DNA from: Hymenobacter wooponensis
GTDB taxonomy: Bacteria > Bacteroidota > Bacteroidia > Cytophagales > Hymenobacteraceae
Assembly (NCBI RefSeq): GCF_004745865.1
Contig: NZ_SRKZ01000007.1
Coordinates: forward strand, 1-64,000
Direction of reading: 5' to 3'
DNA length: 64,000 bases
The notes under the pieces are model-generated. The model saw nothing but the letters and a program-made list of their open reading frames with translations. It did not search any database and was not told the origin of the DNA. Of this stretch, positions 61,534 to 64,000 are shown piece by piece. How positions within the stretch are numbered: position 1 is the stretch's first letter; each line of letters starts with the position of its first letter. The position numbers and the translations under genes are program-made.

Positions 61534-61929
61534 ATGCCTACCTTGCCCCTGCCTCGGTTCCTGCAACTTTCTCTTCTGAGCACTACACTAGGCCTCTTGG
61601 CCAGTTGCGCCGGCGGGGCCGAAACCTTCACGCAATCGGGCAAAGCCTCTTTTTACGCCGACAAGTTTAATGGCCGCAAAACAGCCAGCGGCACCACGTA
61701 CCGGCCCAACAAGCGCACGGCGGCGCACAACACACTGCCCTTTGGTACGGTGGTGCGCGTTACCAACCCCCGCAACCACCGCTCCGTGAAAGTTACCGTC
61801 ACTGACCGCGGGCCCCACGCCAAGGGGCGCGTAATTGACCTTTCTAAGAAGGCGGCCCGTAAAATTGGGATTGTTGATGCCGGCGTGGCCCCCGTTGAGC
61901 TTAAAGTAGTTCATCGTAAGAAAGGCTAG
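61534..61929 (+). CDS. RlpA-like septal-ring protein
   Basis: A 131-residue lipoprotein (lipobox LLASC) with the double-psi beta-barrel: ASFYADKFNGRKTASGTTYR, then TAAHNTLPFGTVVRVTNP and VTDRGPHAKGRVIDLSKKAA. The catalytic-type residues of RlpA lytic transglycosylases (the Asp and His in TDRGPH) are intact. It lacks the SPOR domain of E. coli RlpA. It starts 12 bases after the GH25 gene, so translation is probably coupled. Stop TAG lies in CTAGGCC. Confidence 0.93.
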   Translation: MPTLPLPRFLQLSLLSTTLGLLASCAGGAETFTQSGKASFYADKFNGRKTASGTTYRPNKRTAAHNTLPFGTVVRVTNPRNHRSVKVTVTDRGPHAKGRVIDLSKKAARKIGIVDAGVAPVELKVVHRKKG

Positions 61930-61967
61930 GCCAGTACCCACACCCAGTACCTCATTCTTTTACTCCT

Positions 61968-62165
61968 ATGCGCATCCGCAAAAAACTCCAGTGGACTATT
62001 CCCGCCGACCCTGACCGCTTTGTGCGCTTGGGTGCCTTTGTGAAAGCTGCCGAAACCCAAGGCTGGAGTGAAGCCGAAGTACAGTTTGTGATTGATGAGC
62101 TGGTAGAAGCCCGCGACGAAGCCGAGGTTACCCTCATCCTGGAAGATTATACCCAGCGCCGATAA
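61968..62165 (+). CDS. Small helical protein
   Basis: A 65-residue protein (MRIRKKLQWTIPADPDRFVR ...) consisting of a short basic start and one or two acidic amphipathic helices (AEVQFVIDELVEARDEAEVT). No signal peptide. It follows RlpA by 38 bases and could be the third gene of the operon. No family recognised; codon use is normal and a strong terminator follows. Confidence 0.7.
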   Translation: MRIRKKLQWTIPADPDRFVRLGAFVKAAETQGWSEAEVQFVIDELVEARDEAEVTLILEDYTQRR

Positions 62166-62237
62166 GCTTCGCTTCCTGCAGTAAAGAGACAAGTTCACTG
62201 CCAACCATCATCGAGCCGGGTAAGTGGCCTAGAAACG

Positions 62238-62284
62238 TGAAGCCCGGTGGGAGTCAGCTAGCTGACTCCCACCGGGCTTTTTTG
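62238..62284 (+). terminator. Strong terminator
   Basis: A 40-base perfect palindrome with arm AAGCCCGGTGGGAGTCAGCT, followed by TTTTTT on the plus strand. Confidence 0.95.
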
Positions 62285-62310
62285 GTCGGCATTCGTAGGC
62301 CAGTACAGGG

Positions 62311-62727
62311 TTACTTGCCTTTCTTCTTGGCCTTTACCTTGCCTTTGCCTCCGCTCATCTTGGCCTGCATAATGCTGTCTTGCTGAGCTTTATAAGAGGC
62401 TGAAGTTAAGCGGCCGGTTAGTGATACATAGTCGCCTTCTTTCAGCGTAGTGGTGGTGCCGTCGCTCATGGTTACGGTACCATCTGCCCCGATTTTGGTA
62501 CCGTTTACCAGCGTAGTTTCCGAGGTCAGCGCATCGGTGTGGGCGTCGCGCGTCATGATTACTTTACCGTCTTTCATCAGGAAGCCATCCTTCATGGTGG
62601 CGCCCTTAATTACGACTTTCTGCTTGGGCTGCACGGCCTTGCGGGGCGGCATGGTGGTTTGCGCCTGAGCACTCAGGCTGGTGGCGCACAGCACAGCGGC
62701 TACTGCCAGAATAACGTACTGCTTCAT
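62311..62727 (-). CDS. Secreted DUF6799 protein
   Basis: A 138-residue exported protein with signal peptide (MKQYVILAVAAVLCATSLSAQAQ). The core GFLMKDGKVIMTRDAHTDAL, LVNGTKIGADGTVTMSDG and KEGDYVSLTGRLTS is typical of DUF6799, a short beta-repeat domain. The C-terminus is Lys/Gly-rich (GGKGKVKAKKKGK). Function unknown. Confidence 0.85.
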   Translation of the reverse strand: MKQYVILAVAAVLCATSLSAQAQTTMPPRKAVQPKQKVVIKGATMKDGFLMKDGKVIMTRDAHTDALTSETTLVNGTKIGADGTVTMSDGTTTTLKEGDYVSLTGRLTSASYKAQQDSIMQAKMSGGKGKVKAKKKGK

Positions 62728-62968
62728 ACTAGTGAATGATGTTGGTGAGAGAGTAATAAACCAGCTAACTGGTGTGTAAAATACAAACTACGGCGCACGT
62801 AGCTCCGCATTTTTGGCAGTAACCTCAATGGGCTGGAGTTCGTTTCAAAACGATAATCGTGCCCGTTTGGTACGGACCAGAACGATTTCTCCCCGACCAT
62901 GAGCGGTTGGGCAAGGCAAGCCGGCTGCGCCGCACGCCCGTCCTTCTTTCTGCTTTTTATTCAACATC

Positions 62969-63898
62969 GTGGAATACAAAGACTACTACAAAATTCTGGA
63001 GCTCGATAAGTCGGCCACCAAAGAGCAGATTCGGAAGCAATACCGGAAACTGGCCCGCAAATACCACCCCGACGTGAACCCCAACGACCCGGAAGCGGAG
63101 CGCAAGTTCAAGGAGGTGAATGAGGCCAACGAGGTACTTAGCGATGATGAGAAACGCGCTAAATATGACCGCCTCGGCGCCGACTGGCAGCGCTACGAGC
63201 AGGCCGGCGCGGGCCGGGGGGCCGGCGGCTTCGACTGGTCGCAGTACGCGCAGGGTGGTGGGGGCGGCTTTGGCGGTTTCGAGGGCCAGGGCGGCGACCC
63301 ATTCGGCGGCGCCGACTTCTCCGATTTCTTCAGTTCCATGTTTGGGGGCATGGGTGGCAGCCAGGGCGGCAGTGCACGCCCACGCGCCGGCCAGGACTAC
63401 CAGGCCGAGCTGGAACTCACCCTGGAGGATGCCTACCAGGGTGGCCCCCGCACGCTTACCGTCAACGACAAAAAGCTGCGCATCAACATCCACCCCGGCG
63501 TGGAAGACGGCCAGACCATCCGGTTGCGCGACCAGGGTGCGCCGGGCCGCAACGGCGGGCCCAGCGGCTCCCTCTACATCACCATTCGGCTGCGCCCCGA
63601 TGCCCGCTATACCCGCACCGGCAACGACCTGACCATGGATGTACCCGTGAGCATTTACAAGGCTCTGTTGGGAGGCGAGCAGATTGTAGAAACGCTATCG
63701 GGACCGGTGAAAATCAATATCAAGCCCGAAACGCAGAACGGCACCCGCCTGCGCCTGCGCGGCAAGGGTTTCCCGGTGTATCGGCAGGAAGGCCAGTTCG
63801 GCGACCTGTACCTACGCCTGACCCTAACTCTGCCTCAGAACCTCACCGATCAGGAGAAAGACCTGTTCCGCCAGCTCGCTGCCCTGCGCCCCGAGTAG
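62969..63898 (+). CDS. DnaJ-type co-chaperone, CbpA-like
   Basis: A 309-residue Hsp40. J domain (1-70: DYYKILELDKSATKEQIRKQ with HPD in KYHPDVNPND), Gly/Phe-rich linker (about 80-135), then the peptide-binding C-terminal domains (ARPRAGQDYQAELELTLEDA ... GKGFPVYRQEG). The zinc-finger cysteines of DnaJ are absent, giving the CbpA type. Start is GTG; no ATG is nearby in frame with the J domain. It probably stimulates DnaK. Confidence 0.93.
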   Translation: MEYKDYYKILELDKSATKEQIRKQYRKLARKYHPDVNPNDPEAERKFKEVNEANEVLSDDEKRAKYDRLGADWQRYEQAGAGRGAGGFDWSQYAQGGGGGFGGFEGQGGDPFGGADFSDFFSSMFGGMGGSQGGSARPRAGQDYQAELELTLEDAYQGGPRTLTVNDKKLRINIHPGVEDGQTIRLRDQGAPGRNGGPSGSLYITIRLRPDARYTRTGNDLTMDVPVSIYKALLGGEQIVETLSGPVKINIKPETQNGTRLRLRGKGFPVYRQEGQFGDLYLRLTLTLPQNLTDQEKDLFRQLAALRPE

Positions 63899-63930
63899 CC
63901 CACGAGTATTCCGAACCGACACAGTGCCTT

Positions 63931-64000
63931 GTCATTCCGACGCAGGCGGAATCTGGATAAAATCGAATACGGCTATGACCCAGATTTTTCCTGCGTTGGA
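63931..64000 (+). repeat. Palindromic repeat cut by the window edge (family C)
   Basis: TCATTCCGACGCAGGCGGAA then TCTGG; the opposite arm CCAGATTTTTCCTGCGTTGG runs into the window end. It shares the TCATTCCG start with the fragment at 9253. Confidence 0.75.

Overview
The window looks like a chromosomal segment of a Hymenobacter-type bacterium (Bacteroidota, Cytophagales). Pointers are the high GC content, the protein families (PAS-rich histidine kinases, M13 peptidases, DUF6799, DUF6624, ScyD/ScyE, TPM and VF530 proteins), the lack of clear Shine-Dalgarno sequences, and a Bacteroidota-type promoter (TTTG-N20-TAnnTTTG) in front of rplU. The genus is inferred from sequence character, not from a database match. 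I see no prophage, CRISPR array, rRNA operon or complete insertion sequence.

Layout. 0-9.2 kb: multi-PAS histidine kinase, initiator-type tRNA-Met, lipoprotein esterase, a BamA/TamA-like outer-membrane barrel divergent from hemW, an acidic unknown protein and an alpha/beta hydrolase. 9.2-17.5 kb: a cyclase-family hydrolase, rplU-rpmA, then nrdB and nrdA separated by about 2.3 kb holding a DUF6624 protein, a GIY-YIG nuclease and several palindromic repeats; three DnaA-box-like sites lie between rplU and nrdB. 17.5-19 kb: an AT-rich orphan gene with a HEPN-like RNGIGH motif, probably acquired. 19-31 kb: mostly secreted or lipoprotein genes of unknown role, an acyl-CoA synthetase, Hsp20 and a TPM protein. 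31-41.5 kb: HAD phosphatases, an MFS exporter, a BlaI/BlaR1-type pair with two abutting operators, and a divergent HxlR regulator/NAD(P)H-binding pair. 41.7-49.8 kb: three tandem M13 lipoprotein peptidases with signs of gene conversion, then an exported M29-like aminopeptidase, all on the minus strand. 50-59.5 kb: OYE-family oxidoreductase, pirin, Rrf2 regulator flanked by two matching dyads, a membrane-fusion stub with a lone acyl carrier protein, ClC channel, GNAT, PPK2, a hydrolase without catalytic residues, and a small Hsp20. 59.8-64 kb: small membrane protein, VF530 protein, GH25 lysozyme with RlpA, DUF6799 protein and a CbpA-type DnaJ.

How genes may work together. RNR subunits NrdA/NrdB form one enzyme although split. 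The M13 peptidases and the aminopeptidase suggest a cell-envelope peptide-degrading set. GH25 plus RlpA form a small cell-wall unit. BlaI/BlaR1 and Rrf2 look like self-contained regulatory circuits with visible operators.

The most striking non-gene signal is the octamer TAGGCCAC/GTGGCCTA. I counted about fifty copies by eye, where base composition predicts two or three. It occurs singly inside genes, within stop codons, and as inverted pairs forming hairpins between genes, which resembles DNA-uptake-sequence behaviour. Several families of roughly 70-150 bp palindromic intergenic repeats are also present, one pair bracketing the GIY-YIG gene.
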